DNA of 16,813 bases from an uncultured Butyricicoccus sp. (lineage in GTDB: Bacteria > Bacillota > Clostridia > Oscillospirales > Butyricicoccaceae), in contig UQVU01000027.1 of assembly GCA_900544475.1 (NCBI GenBank), positions 1 through 16,813 on the forward strand, in the 5' to 3' direction. The translations under genes and the position numbers were made by a program. The notes under the pieces were generated by a model. The model saw only the letters and a program-made list of their open reading frames with translations. It was not told the origin of the DNA and searched no databases. This document shows, piece after piece, positions 7,333 through 13,261 of the stretch. Numbering within the stretch: position 1 is the first letter of the stretch; every line of letters begins with the position of its first letter.

Positions 7333-7968
7333 ATGTTCGAACATCAGATCAGCCGTTTTGACAAGCGGGTTTCCGACCTGCCGGACCAGCCGGCGCTCTC
7401 GCCGGACGCGCTCAAGGCGTGGTTCGACAGTGCGCCCGAACAGCTGCGGCAGGCGCTCAATCAGGTCTGCGCGGACGGAAGAAAGCTCGAGGAACGGGTC
7501 GAGTCGCTCGTGCTCACCGCTTACGGCGGCACGGTCACGCGCGATATGCTGGAGGAGCCGCTGCGCAAGGAAATCGGCGGCAAGGCGGAGAAAACCGCCG
7601 TGCAGGACGCGCTCGGCTCGCTTTCGGAGTCTATCGCGCAGAGCGCGGAGAGCTGCCGAGCGTCGGCCGCCGCCGGGGACGCCGCAGTGCAGGCCAATCT
7701 GGACAGCCTTTTCGTTTTCGGTACCTACGAGGGCGACGGCGAGGATAGCCAGTTCATTTCGCTCGGCTTCACGCCGCGTGCGGTGCTGATGTGCCGCTCG
7801 GACGGCACGTTTTCGCAGGGAAACTCGATCTTCGGCGGCCTTGCGACGGCGGCCTCGCCGGGTAAGATGGCGGCTATCGCCGAGGGCGGCTTCGACGCGC
7901 TGAACACCACCTCGCTCTACAACGGCAATAACCCGATGTATACGTTCAAATATATCGCGCTGAGGTAA
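7333..7968 (+). CDS. Orphan phage tail-fibre-like protein
   Basis: 211 residues. The N-terminus (VSDLPDQPALSPDALKAWFD, then SAPEQLRQALNQ) has the look of baseplate/tail-fibre N-termini that read 'LPDKPxLTAxQLKAKFDExG'. The middle (about 45-122) is helical, possibly a trimeric coiled coil. The C-terminal module (about 127-211) has the pattern FGTYEGDGEDSQFISLGFTP, then RAVLM, then a Gly/Asn-rich stretch ending YKYIALR. That is typical of the end of phage receptor-binding fibres. There is no signal peptide. The start is ATG 7333, with AGGAGGG 8 bases upstream. No other phage gene is nearby: an AAA/VWA cluster lies on one side and rplU on the other. It could be a domesticated fragment, a decoy or a moron-type gene. 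The family likeness is from pattern memory, so the functional call is moderate; that it is coding is well supported. Confidence 0.65.
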   Translation: MFEHQISRFDKRVSDLPDQPALSPDALKAWFDSAPEQLRQALNQVCADGRKLEERVESLVLTAYGGTVTRDMLEEPLRKEIGGKAEKTAVQDALGSLSESIAQSAESCRASAAAGDAAVQANLDSLFVFGTYEGDGEDSQFISLGFTPRAVLMCRSDGTFSQGNSIFGGLATAASPGKMAAIAEGGFDALNTTSLYNGNNPMYTFKYIALR

Positions 7969-8031
7969 TTTTACACAGAAAAAAGCGCGGAAAATGTACT
8001 TTCTTTTACGTTCGGATTTTTCGCTTTCCGC

Positions 8032-8060
8032 TTGACAGCGAGGGGGGCGTATGCTATGAT
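8032..8060 (+). promoter_or_regulatory. Promoter of the rplU-prp-rpmA operon
   Basis: TTGACA (8032-8037), a 17-base spacer and TATGAT (8055-8060), about 100 bases before rplU. It is near consensus, as expected for a ribosomal-protein operon. Confidence 0.8.
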
Positions 8061-8065
8061 ATTAC

Positions 8066-8150
8066 AAGCCGCATTGTGCATAGGCTCTGATTAAGTGCGC
8101 ATCAAAACGATGCTCCGCCGTGCCAAGCGTGACTCTACAACGAAAGAGAG
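8066..8150 (+). ncRNA. Probable ribosomal protein L21 leader (autoregulatory 5' UTR)
   Basis: The transcript would have a leader of about 90 bases before rplU. It contains a perfect GCATC-aaaac-GATGC hairpin (8099-8113) and flanking G/C-rich segments that could pair further. Firmicutes rplU operons commonly carry an L21 leader RNA thought to be bound by L21. The position and size fit. Assignment to that family is by context; a covariance-model search was not possible here. Confidence 0.5.
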
Positions 8151-8159
8151 GGAAAACAT

Positions 8160-8471
8160 ATGTATGCCATTCTGAAAACTGGCGGCAAGCAGTACAAGGT
8201 ATCTGAGGGCGACGTGATCTACGTCGAGAAGCTCGGCGTGGAGGACGGTGCAACCGTTACTTTTGACGAGGTTCTGGCAGTAGGCGAGGGCGACAAGCTC
8301 ACCGTCGGCGCTCCTTACGTTTCCGGCGCAGCCGTAACCGGCACGGTCGAGAAGACCGGCAAGGGCAAGAAGATCAACATCTTCAAGATGAAGCCCAAGA
8401 AGGGTTACCGCCGTCGTCAGGGCCATCGTCAGCCGTACACCAAGGTGACTATCGCGTCCATCAAGGCGTAA
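8160..8471 (+). CDS. rplU: 50S ribosomal protein L21
   Basis: 103 residues, full length for L21. The opening [20 protein letters not shown] is diagnostic, and the conserved basic C-terminal segment [19 protein letters not shown] binds 23S rRNA. L21 is an early-to-middle assembly protein of the large subunit. The start is ATG 8160, with AGAGGG just upstream. It is first in an operon with prp (4-base gap) and rpmA, the standard Firmicutes order. Expression is probably set by the strong promoter at 8032 and the structured leader. Confidence 0.98.
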   Translation: MYAILKTGGKQYKVSEGDVIYVEKLGVEDGATVTFDEVLAVGEGDKLTVGAPYVSGAAVTGTVEKTGKGKKINIFKMKPKKGYRRRQGHRQPYTKVTIASIKA

Positions 8472-8475
8472 GGCC

Positions 8476-8811
8476 GTGACGAAGGTCACATTCTCGTCGC
8501 AGGGAGGCAAGCTCCTTTCGGTGGATATCCTCGGCCACGCGGGCTACGCGGAGGAAGGGGAGGACATCGTTTGTGCGGCGATTTCCAGTGCGGTGATGCT
8601 GACCCATGCGCTGCTGTACGATGTACAGCAGATCCCCGTTGATACACTCATCGAGGACGAGGGCGCTCACATCCGCTTTACCCTGCCGAAAGACATGGTA
8701 GAGCGTGGTCAGGACGCACTTCAGGCACTAAAGCTGCATTTTTCCGAACTGGAACAAAACTATTCCGATTTTTTGAACGTAATGGAGGTGCACACAGATG
8801 CTGAAGATTAG
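8476..8811 (+). CDS. prp: Ribosomal-processing cysteine protease Prp
   Basis: 111 residues of the YsxB/Prp family. The catalytic pair is visible: His21 in GHAGYA and Cys33 in DIVCAAIS, at the spacing known for Staphylococcus aureus Prp. The family removes the N-terminal extension of ribosomal protein L27 before assembly, and its substrate gene lies immediately downstream. The start is GTG 8476, 4 bases after the rplU stop. Its ribosome site overlaps the end of rplU, suggesting translational coupling. The 3' end overlaps rpmA by 14 bases. Confidence 0.95.
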   Translation: MTKVTFSSQGGKLLSVDILGHAGYAEEGEDIVCAAISSAVMLTHALLYDVQQIPVDTLIEDEGAHIRFTLPKDMVERGQDALQALKLHFSELEQNYSDFLNVMEVHTDAED

Positions 8812-9076
8812 CTTACAGTTTTTCGCGCATAAAAAGGGCGCAGGTTCTACCAAGAACGGCCGTGACTCCGAGTCCAAGCGACTGGGCGTTAAGCGTGCAG
8901 ACGGTCAGACCGTACCGGCAGGCAACATCCTCGTTCGCCAGCGCGGCACGAAGATCCATCCGGGCGTAAACGTTGGCCGTGGTTCGGACGACACCCTGTT
9001 CGCAAAGGTTGAGGGTGTAGTTCGCTTCGAGCGCCTGGGTAAGGACCGCAAGCAGGTTTCCGTTTACCCGCAGTAA
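8798..9076 (+). CDS. rpmA: 50S ribosomal protein L27 precursor with Prp-cleaved extension
   Basis: 92 residues. The extension MLKISLQFF precedes [19 protein letters not shown], the true L27 N-terminus, which reaches the peptidyl-transferase centre. Prp is known to cut after the LQFF motif, so nine residues should be removed. The rest ([20 protein letters not shown], then [11 protein letters not shown]) is canonical. The start is ATG 8798 inside the end of prp, with GGAGGT (8784-8789) upstream. It is the last gene of the operon, and a hairpin follows 13 bases after the stop. Confidence 0.98.
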   Translation: MLKISLQFFAHKKGAGSTKNGRDSESKRLGVKRADGQTVPAGNILVRQRGTKIHPGVNVGRGSDDTLFAKVEGVVRFERLGKDRKQVSVYPQ

Positions 9077-9089
9077 AACGAACAAGAGT

Positions 9090-9116
9090 TATAGGGGGCT
9101 TCAAAAGCCCCCTATA
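9090..9116 (+). terminator. Terminator-like hairpin after rpmA
   Basis: TATAGGGGGCTT (9090-9101) and AAGCCCCCTATA (9105-9116) form a perfect 12-pair stem with a three-base loop. The tail ttcaaatt is only weakly U-rich, so it may attenuate rather than fully stop transcription into obgE. Confidence 0.7.
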
Positions 9117-9119
9117 TTC

Positions 9120-9369
9120 AAATTACGGTTCCTTGCGAAACCGCAATTTGATACCCGAACGACGCCGCCCCGGGCGGCTGGGTCGAGGTAACAAAATACC
9201 CGGCAGAGCTGGGCATTTTGCTGCGGTGCGGAGCACCGCGACTGCATGATTGCGCCGGAGGCGCAATTCGCTGCGGCGGGCCAATGGCTCGATTTTTCGA
9301 AAGAAAAATCCGCCATGTGGTTTCGTTTTGCAAGCAAAACGGTATGTTCATTCCCAGACTTCGTCTGGG
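9120..9369. repeat. Train of eight compact hairpins
   Basis: Consecutive palindromes fill this gap: 9120-9149 (AAATT.CGGTT/AACCG.AATTT), 9164-9178 (GCCGCC/GGCGGC), 9192-9220 (CAAAAT...ATTTTG), 9223-9239 (GCGGTGC-gga-GCACCGC), 9249-9267 (ATTGCGCC/GGCGCAAT), 9291-9310 (GATTTTTC/GAAAAATC), 9324-9341 (CGTTTTGC-aa-GCAAAACG) and 9353-9369 (CCCAGAC-ttc-GTCTGGG). No credible gene or clear promoter for obgE was seen here. Confidence 0.8.
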
Positions 9370-9399
9370 ATTTTGTTTTAATGAGATATTAGACTATCG

Positions 9400-9462
9400 T
9401 TAAGGCAATACCGCGTAATTTTCGCAAAGCGCCGCAGCTTTCATTGTGCGGTGTTGCCTTAA
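9400..9462. repeat. 19-pair inverted repeat, MITE-like or structured RNA
   Basis: TTAAGGCAATACCGCGTAA (9400-9418) pairs with TTGTGCGGTGTTGCCTTAA (9444-9462). All 19 positions pair, three as G-U wobbles. An inner AAAGC-gccgca-GCTTT hairpin lies at 9426-9441. The ends TTAAGGCAA/TTGCCTTAA look like terminal inverted repeats of a tiny non-coding element. Confidence 0.75.
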
Positions 9463-9483
9463 ATCTCCCGATGTTTCAATTGC

Positions 9484-9657
9484 CGCGCGGGAGCGCGCAT
9501 GAAATAGATTTTGCAGCGCAAAATCATAAAAACCGGGAGCACGTATCTCGTTTTTTATGCTTTAAGAGGGAAAAAGTTTCCGAATGGGAACTTTCGGACG
9601 TCCGTGTTTTGTGTCAGTCAAAACACAGATTGTCGGAAAAACGATAGTTTTTCGACA
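9484..9657 (-). repeat. Six-hairpin intergenic element, copy A (reverse orientation)
   Basis: Read on the minus strand this matches the element at 13001-13183, stem for stem. Stem 1 is TGTCG-AAAAAC with GTTTTT-C-CGACA (9657-9631). Stem 2 is GTGTTTTG/CAAAACAC (9626-9604). The shared text ACACGGACG follows. A T/A-rich stem lies around a loop CGAGATACGTGCTCCCGG (about 9550-9533). GATTTTGC/GCAAAATC is at 9525-9507 and CGCGC/GCGCG at 9497-9484. Stem sequences differ from the other copy, but pairing is kept. It ends 27 bases before the obgE start. Confidence 0.75.
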
Positions 9658-9684
9658 GCTTATTTGAAAGGAGGAACAACTGTC

Positions 9685-10959
9685 ATGTTTATTGATATTG
9701 CCAAGATCAAGATCGTGTCCGGCAAGGGCGGCGACGGCAAGGTCGGCTTCCACCGCGAAAAGTATGTTGCGGCGGGCGGTCCGGACGGCGGCGACGGCGG
9801 ACGAGGCGGTTCGGTTATCTTCAAGGTGGACGACAACCTGTCCACGCTTCTCGACTTCCGCTACAAGAAGAAGTACGTGGCTCCGGCGGGCGAGCCGGGC
9901 GGCGGCAAGCGCTGCAAGGGCAAGGACGGCGCGGACCTCGTGATCCGCGTGCCGCGCGGCACGATCATCCGCGACCAGAAAACCGGACAGGTCATGAAGG
10001 ATATGTCGGATAACGAGCCGTATGTCGCGGCAAAGGGCGGCAACGGCGGCTGGGGCAACACGCATTTTGCGACCCCGACCCGTCAGGCGCCGCGCTTCGC
10101 GAAGCCGGGTCTGCCGGGCGTTGAGCGCGACATCGTGCTCGAGCTCAAGCTGCTCGCGGACGTCGGTCTGGTCGGCTTTCCGAACGTCGGCAAGTCCACG
10201 CTGCTGAGCATGGTTTCGGCGGCGCGTCCCAAGATCGCAAACTACCACTTCACGACCCTTGTCCCCAATCTGGGCGTGGTTTCCGTGGGCGAGGAGCAGA
10301 ACTTCGTCATGGCGGACATCCCGGGCATCATCGAGGGCGCAAGCGAGGGCGCCGGCCTCGGCCACGACTTCCTGCGCCATATCGACCGCTGCCGTCTGCT
10401 GCTGCATCTGGTTGACGCGGCAGGCAGTGAGGGCCGCGACCCGATCGACGACATCGAGAAGATCAATGCGGAGCTGGCCGGTTACAGCGAGTTTCTGGCG
10501 GCGCGTCCGCAGATCATCGTCGCGAATAAGACCGACCTGCTGGGCGACGACCGCGAGCCGGTCGAAAAGCTGCGCAAGTACGCCGAGGAGCACGGCTTCC
10601 TGTTCGCGGAGCTGTCCGCCGCGACCAATCAGGGCGTCAAGGAGCTGATGAACCTGACCTGGCACGAGCTGCAGCAGCTGCCGCCGGTATTCGTCTACGA
10701 GCCGGAGTTCGTGGAAACCGAGGCCGCGCCTGTCACCGAAAACGACTGGACCATCGAGCGCGACGGCGACGCCTACGTCGTTACCGGCGCATGGGTGGAC
10801 AAGGTCATGGGCTCGGTCAACCTCGACGACTACGAGTCCCGACAGTATATGGACCGTATGCTCCAGACCGCGGGCATCTACGCGAAGCTCGAGGAAATGG
10901 GCATTGAGGAAGGCGCACCGGTCATCATCGGCGAACTGGAATTCGAGTACGTCTACTAA
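9685..10959 (+). CDS. obgE: Obg-family ribosome-assembly GTPase (CgtA/ObgE)
   Basis: 424 residues in three domains. The glycine-rich Obg fold (about 1-158) includes VSGKGGDGKVGFHREKYV and PDGGDGGRGG. The GTPase domain (about 159-335) has P-loop GFPNVGKST (164-172), switch II DIPG (211-214), NKTD (281-284) and SA near the end. An OCT domain (about 352-424) ends IIGELEFEYVY. Obg binds the 50S subunit during late assembly and links to growth and stress control. The start is ATG 9685, with AAAGGAGGA 9 bases upstream; the longer in-frame reading from 9511 crosses the repeat element and is rejected. It follows rplU-prp-rpmA as in many Firmicutes, but here repeats of 600 bases intervene. Confidence 0.97.
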   Translation: MFIDIAKIKIVSGKGGDGKVGFHREKYVAAGGPDGGDGGRGGSVIFKVDDNLSTLLDFRYKKKYVAPAGEPGGGKRCKGKDGADLVIRVPRGTIIRDQKTGQVMKDMSDNEPYVAAKGGNGGWGNTHFATPTRQAPRFAKPGLPGVERDIVLELKLLADVGLVGFPNVGKSTLLSMVSAARPKIANYHFTTLVPNLGVVSVGEEQNFVMADIPGIIEGASEGAGLGHDFLRHIDRCRLLLHLVDAAGSEGRDPIDDIEKINAELAGYSEFLAARPQIIVANKTDLLGDDREPVEKLRKYAEEHGFLFAELSAATNQGVKELMNLTWHELQQLPPVFVYEPEFVETEAAPVTENDWTIERDGDAYVVTGAWVDKVMGSVNLDDYESRQYMDRMLQTAGIYAKLEEMGIEEGAPVIIGELEFEYVY

Positions 10960-10965
10960 AATCTT

Positions 10966-11033
10966 TCGCTCGAAACCACGCTTTCGAGCGAATACTGAAG
11001 AAAAACCGCGCCCTTCGGGCACATTTTTTCTTC
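10966..11033 (+). terminator. Terminator hairpins after obgE
   Basis: A perfect 10-pair stem, TCGCTCGAAA/TTTCGAGCGA (10966-10991), is followed by GAAGAAAAA (10997-11005) pairing with TTTTTTCTTC (11024-11033) around an inner GCCC-ttc-GGGC. The second has the A-tract, GC core and U-tract form of an intrinsic terminator. Confidence 0.8.
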
Positions 11034-11039
11034 CCTTGT

Positions 11040-11114
11040 ATAAATTCCGAGATACATGCTCCCGGAATTTATGAATTTGCTGCGCAAATTCTATTTTATG
11101 CGTGCTGCCGCACG
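11040..11114 (+). repeat. Intergenic hairpin element, partial copy C
   Basis: This matches the last three stems of the element at 13001-13183. ATAAATTCC/GGAATTTAT (11040-11072) encloses a loop CGAGATACATGCTCCCGG. GAATTTGC-tgc-GCAAATTC follows at 11073-11091, then the linker TATTTTATG, then CGTGC-tgcc-GCACG at 11101-11114. Stem bases differ from copies A and B, while loop and linker are shared. Confidence 0.75.
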
Positions 11115-11151
11115 AAGCATCAATCTGACTTCGTTGGCAGATATTTGTATC

Positions 11152-11182
11152 AAAACACCGTGGATGTGCTCTGCGGTGTTTT
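11152..11182 (+). terminator. Terminator-like hairpin upstream of the riboswitch
   Basis: AAAACACCG (11152-11160) and CGGTGTTTT (11174-11182) form a perfect 9-pair stem followed by a U-rich tail (TCTTTTCTTT). It would insulate the riboswitch promoter at 11233 from upstream transcription. Confidence 0.65.
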
Positions 11183-11232
11183 TCTTTTCTTTCGCGCGCG
11201 CCGAATTTGTGAAATCCTACAAAGACAAAAAC

Positions 11233-11261
11233 TTGACATTCATGCAGAGAAATGTTAAACT
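11233..11261 (+). promoter_or_regulatory. Promoter of the glycine riboswitch-symporter transcript
   Basis: TTGACA (11233-11238), a 17-base spacer and TAAACT (11256-11261), about 34 bases before the first aptamer. Confidence 0.65.
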
Positions 11262-11294
11262 TATAGCCATAAAAACCATAAAGCGACAAACGAA

Positions 11295-11483
11295 GCTGGC
11301 AGGAAAAAGGTCCATAGACCTTACCGAAGGAGCGAAACTCTCAGGTGTCCGGTGTACCCGGATGAGGACTGTCAGCGGATGTGGCTCTGGAGAACGTCCC
11401 GAATGTAAGGGGACTGCCGAAGGTGCAACGCGCGCGGGGGTAAGAGTAGCCGCGCCCAATCTCTCAGGCAAAAGGACAGAGTA
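11295..11483 (+). ncRNA. Tandem glycine riboswitch
   Basis: Two aptamers lie in series. Aptamer 1 (11295-11376) closes with GCTGGCAG/CTGTCAGC and contains ACCGAAGGAGCGAAACTCTC followed by AGG. Aptamer 2 (about 11383-11483) closes with CTCTG/CAGAG and contains GCCGAAGGTGCAAC and the canonical AATCTCTCAGGCAAAAGGAC. These are hallmark glycine-riboswitch sequences, with the usual short linker between aptamers. An intrinsic terminator follows at 11566-11600, just before a sodium/amino-acid symporter, so control is by transcription termination in response to glycine. Whether glycine turns the gene on or off cannot be settled by eye. Confidence 0.95.
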
Positions 11484-11565
11484 TGGACCGATAACTGCAC
11501 AGGAACATGATGCGTGCCGCAAGGGGGAAACGCAGAATTCACTGTTTTGCTGTCGTTCTTTTGAG

Positions 11566-11600
11566 CCGAAATCCATTTTACCCATGGGTTTCGGTTTTTT
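11566..11600 (+). terminator. Riboswitch expression-platform terminator
   Basis: CCGAAATCCAT (11566-11576) pairs with ATGGGTTTCGG (11584-11594), 11 pairs with one wobble, followed directly by six T (11595-11600). It lies 34 bases before the symporter start and is the probable switch point of the glycine riboswitch. Confidence 0.85.
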
Positions 11601-11633
11601 GTTTGCCGCAGATAAAAAAGGGGAATGTAAAAA

Positions 11634-12998
11634 ATGACAATGGAAGTACTGGCAGAATGGGTAAGCAAGGTCAGCAACGTCGTCTGGAACGGCCTGCTGC
11701 TGTATCTGCTCGTGGGCACGGGCATCGTCTTTACCATCCGCACACGCTTCATTCAGGTCCGCAAGTTCGGCGCCGGCTGGAAGCATCTGTTCGGCCACTT
11801 TTCGCTCAACGGTGAAAAGGCGGGCGCGGACGGCATGAGCCCGTTTCAGGCGCTGACGACCGCTATCGCGGCGCAGGTCGGCACCGGTAATATCGCGGGC
11901 GCGGCTACCGCACTTTACTCCGGCGGCCCGGGCGCGATTTTCTGGATGTGGCTCTCCGCTTTCTTCGGTATGTCCACCATCTACGGCGAGGCGGTCCTTG
12001 CGCAGAAGTACAAGACCACCGATGAGCGCGGTCACGTGACCGGCGGCCCGATCTACTACATCCGCGCACGTTTTCAGGGCGGTTTCGGCAAGTTTCTCGC
12101 CGGTTTCTTCTCGGTTGCCATCATTTTCGCGCTCGGCTTCACCGGCAACATGGTGCAGGCGAACTCGATCAGCGTAGCGTTCAAGACGGCGTTCGGCGCA
12201 CCGCAGATCGCGGTCGGCATCGTCTGCGCACTTATCGCGGCGTTCATCTTCCTCGGCGGCGTCGGCCGTATCGCGTCCGTTACCGAGAAGGTCGTCCCGA
12301 TCATGGCGCTGTTCTATATGGCAGGCTGCGTTGTCATTCTCTGCTTCAACCACGCGGCAATCATCCCGGCGTTCAAGGCCATCTTCGTTGCGGCGTTTGA
12401 CCCGCAGGCCATCCTCGGCGGCGCGGCCGGCATCACGATCCAGAAGGCAATGCGCTACGGCGTTGCACGCGGTCTGTTCTCCAACGAGGCCGGCATGGGT
12501 TCCACCCCGCACGCACACGCTCTGGCAAAGGTAAAGCGTCCGCAGGATCAGGGCGAGATCGCTATCGTTTCGGTATTCATCGACACCTTTGTTGTACTGA
12601 CGCTGACCGCAATGGTCATTCTGACCTCCGGCATGCTCAATCCGGGCGCACCGGACGGCCTTCAGGGCACCGAGCTGGCGCAGGCGGCCTTCACCGCCTC
12701 CCTCGGCACGCTCGGCGGCGCATTCGTTGCCATCTGTATGCTGTTCTTCGCGTTCTCGACCATCATCGGCTGGTATTTCTTTGGTGAGCAGAACGTCAAG
12801 GCGCTGTTCGGCCACAAGGCAGTCAAGGCGTATGCCACTATCGTTGTTATCTGCATCGTTATCGGCTCCGCACTGCACGTTGACCTCGTATGGAACCTGT
12901 CCGACCTGTTCAACGGCCTGATGGTATTCCCGAACCTTATCGCGCTGCTGGCGCTGTCCGGACTGGTCGCAAAGGCGGCACGGGACGAAGACATATAA
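11634..12998 (+). CDS. AGCS-family sodium:alanine/glycine symporter
   Basis: A 454-residue inner-membrane carrier of normal family length with roughly ten or more hydrophobic segments. QVGTGNIAG (81-89) and the family signature GGPGAIFWMW (97-106) are intact, as is SNEAGMGSTPHAHA (283-296) in the transport core. The family couples Na+ entry to uptake of alanine or glycine. The tandem glycine riboswitch upstream argues that glycine is a physiological substrate; this is inferred from regulation. The start is ATG 11634, with AAGGGG about 10 bases upstream; ATG 11640 is an in-frame alternative. It is monocistronic. Downstream it meets the hairpin element and the terminator at 13223-13255. Confidence 0.95.
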   Translation: MTMEVLAEWVSKVSNVVWNGLLLYLLVGTGIVFTIRTRFIQVRKFGAGWKHLFGHFSLNGEKAGADGMSPFQALTTAIAAQVGTGNIAGAATALYSGGPGAIFWMWLSAFFGMSTIYGEAVLAQKYKTTDERGHVTGGPIYYIRARFQGGFGKFLAGFFSVAIIFALGFTGNMVQANSISVAFKTAFGAPQIAVGIVCALIAAFIFLGGVGRIASVTEKVVPIMALFYMAGCVVILCFNHAAIIPAFKAIFVAAFDPQAILGGAAGITIQKAMRYGVARGLFSNEAGMGSTPHAHALAKVKRPQDQGEIAIVSVFIDTFVVLTLTAMVILTSGMLNPGAPDGLQGTELAQAAFTASLGTLGGAFVAICMLFFAFSTIIGWYFFGEQNVKALFGHKAVKAYATIVVICIVIGSALHVDLVWNLSDLFNGLMVFPNLIALLALSGLVAKAARDEDI

Positions 12999-13000
12999 CC

Positions 13001-13183
13001 TGTCGCGAAACTTGCGTTTCGCCGACAAGTGTGTTCTGACGGCGCGTTGCGCCGCAGAACACGGACGGAGAAAAGTTCCTATACAGAAACTTTTCTCTCT
13101 CTCAAAGACAAAAAACCGAGGTACACGCCCCCGGTTTTTTGGAATTTGCAAAGCAAATTCTATTTCATGCGCGCTGCCGCGCG
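13001..13183 (+). repeat. Six-hairpin intergenic element, copy B
   Basis: The hairpins, in order, begin with TGTCG-CGAAAC with GTTTCG-C-CGACA (13001-13027, one bulged C). Stem 2 is GTGTTCTG/CAGAACAC (13031-13062), enclosing GGCGC/GCGCC. GAGAAAAGTT/AACTTTTCTC lies near 13069-13098. AAAAAACCG/CGGTTTTTT (13110-13140) surrounds loop text GGTACACGCCCC. The last two are GAATTTGC-aaa-GCAAATTC (13142-13160) and CGCGC-tgcc-GCGCG (13170-13183). It starts 3 bases after the symporter stop and matches copy A on the opposite strand. Confidence 0.8.
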
Positions 13184-13222
13184 GTAGCAGATTTCCGTTA
13201 AAACTATCATATCAGACAGAAA

Positions 13223-13255
13223 AAATCCCTCCCGTTTGCAAATCGGGAGGGATTT
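13223..13255. terminator. Intrinsic terminator between convergent genes
   Basis: AAATCCCTCCCG (13223-13234) and CGGGAGGGATTT (13244-13255) form a perfect 12-pair stem. On the minus strand it is followed by a U-run (13225-13220), so it chiefly ends the minus-strand operon. On the plus strand the tail is weaker (TTTCTGTATTTATT) but may still serve the symporter transcript. Confidence 0.85.
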
Positions 13256-13261
13256 CTGTAT

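Noticed and set aside
7969..8031. Terminator after the tail-fibre-like gene
   Set aside because: Only a weak six-pair stem (AATGTA/TACGTT) followed by CGGATTTTT could be drawn; too weak to call.
9120..9369. CRISPR array
   Set aside because: The palindromes differ from one another in sequence and spacing, so there is no constant repeat and no cas gene.
9562..11289. Minus-strand frame opposite obgE extending through the repeats
   Set aside because: Shadow of obgE; its ends run through hairpin repeat sequence.
11056..11637. Plus-strand frame across the glycine riboswitch
   Set aside because: It overlaps the aptamers and terminator, has no ribosome site, and shows no protein-like composition.
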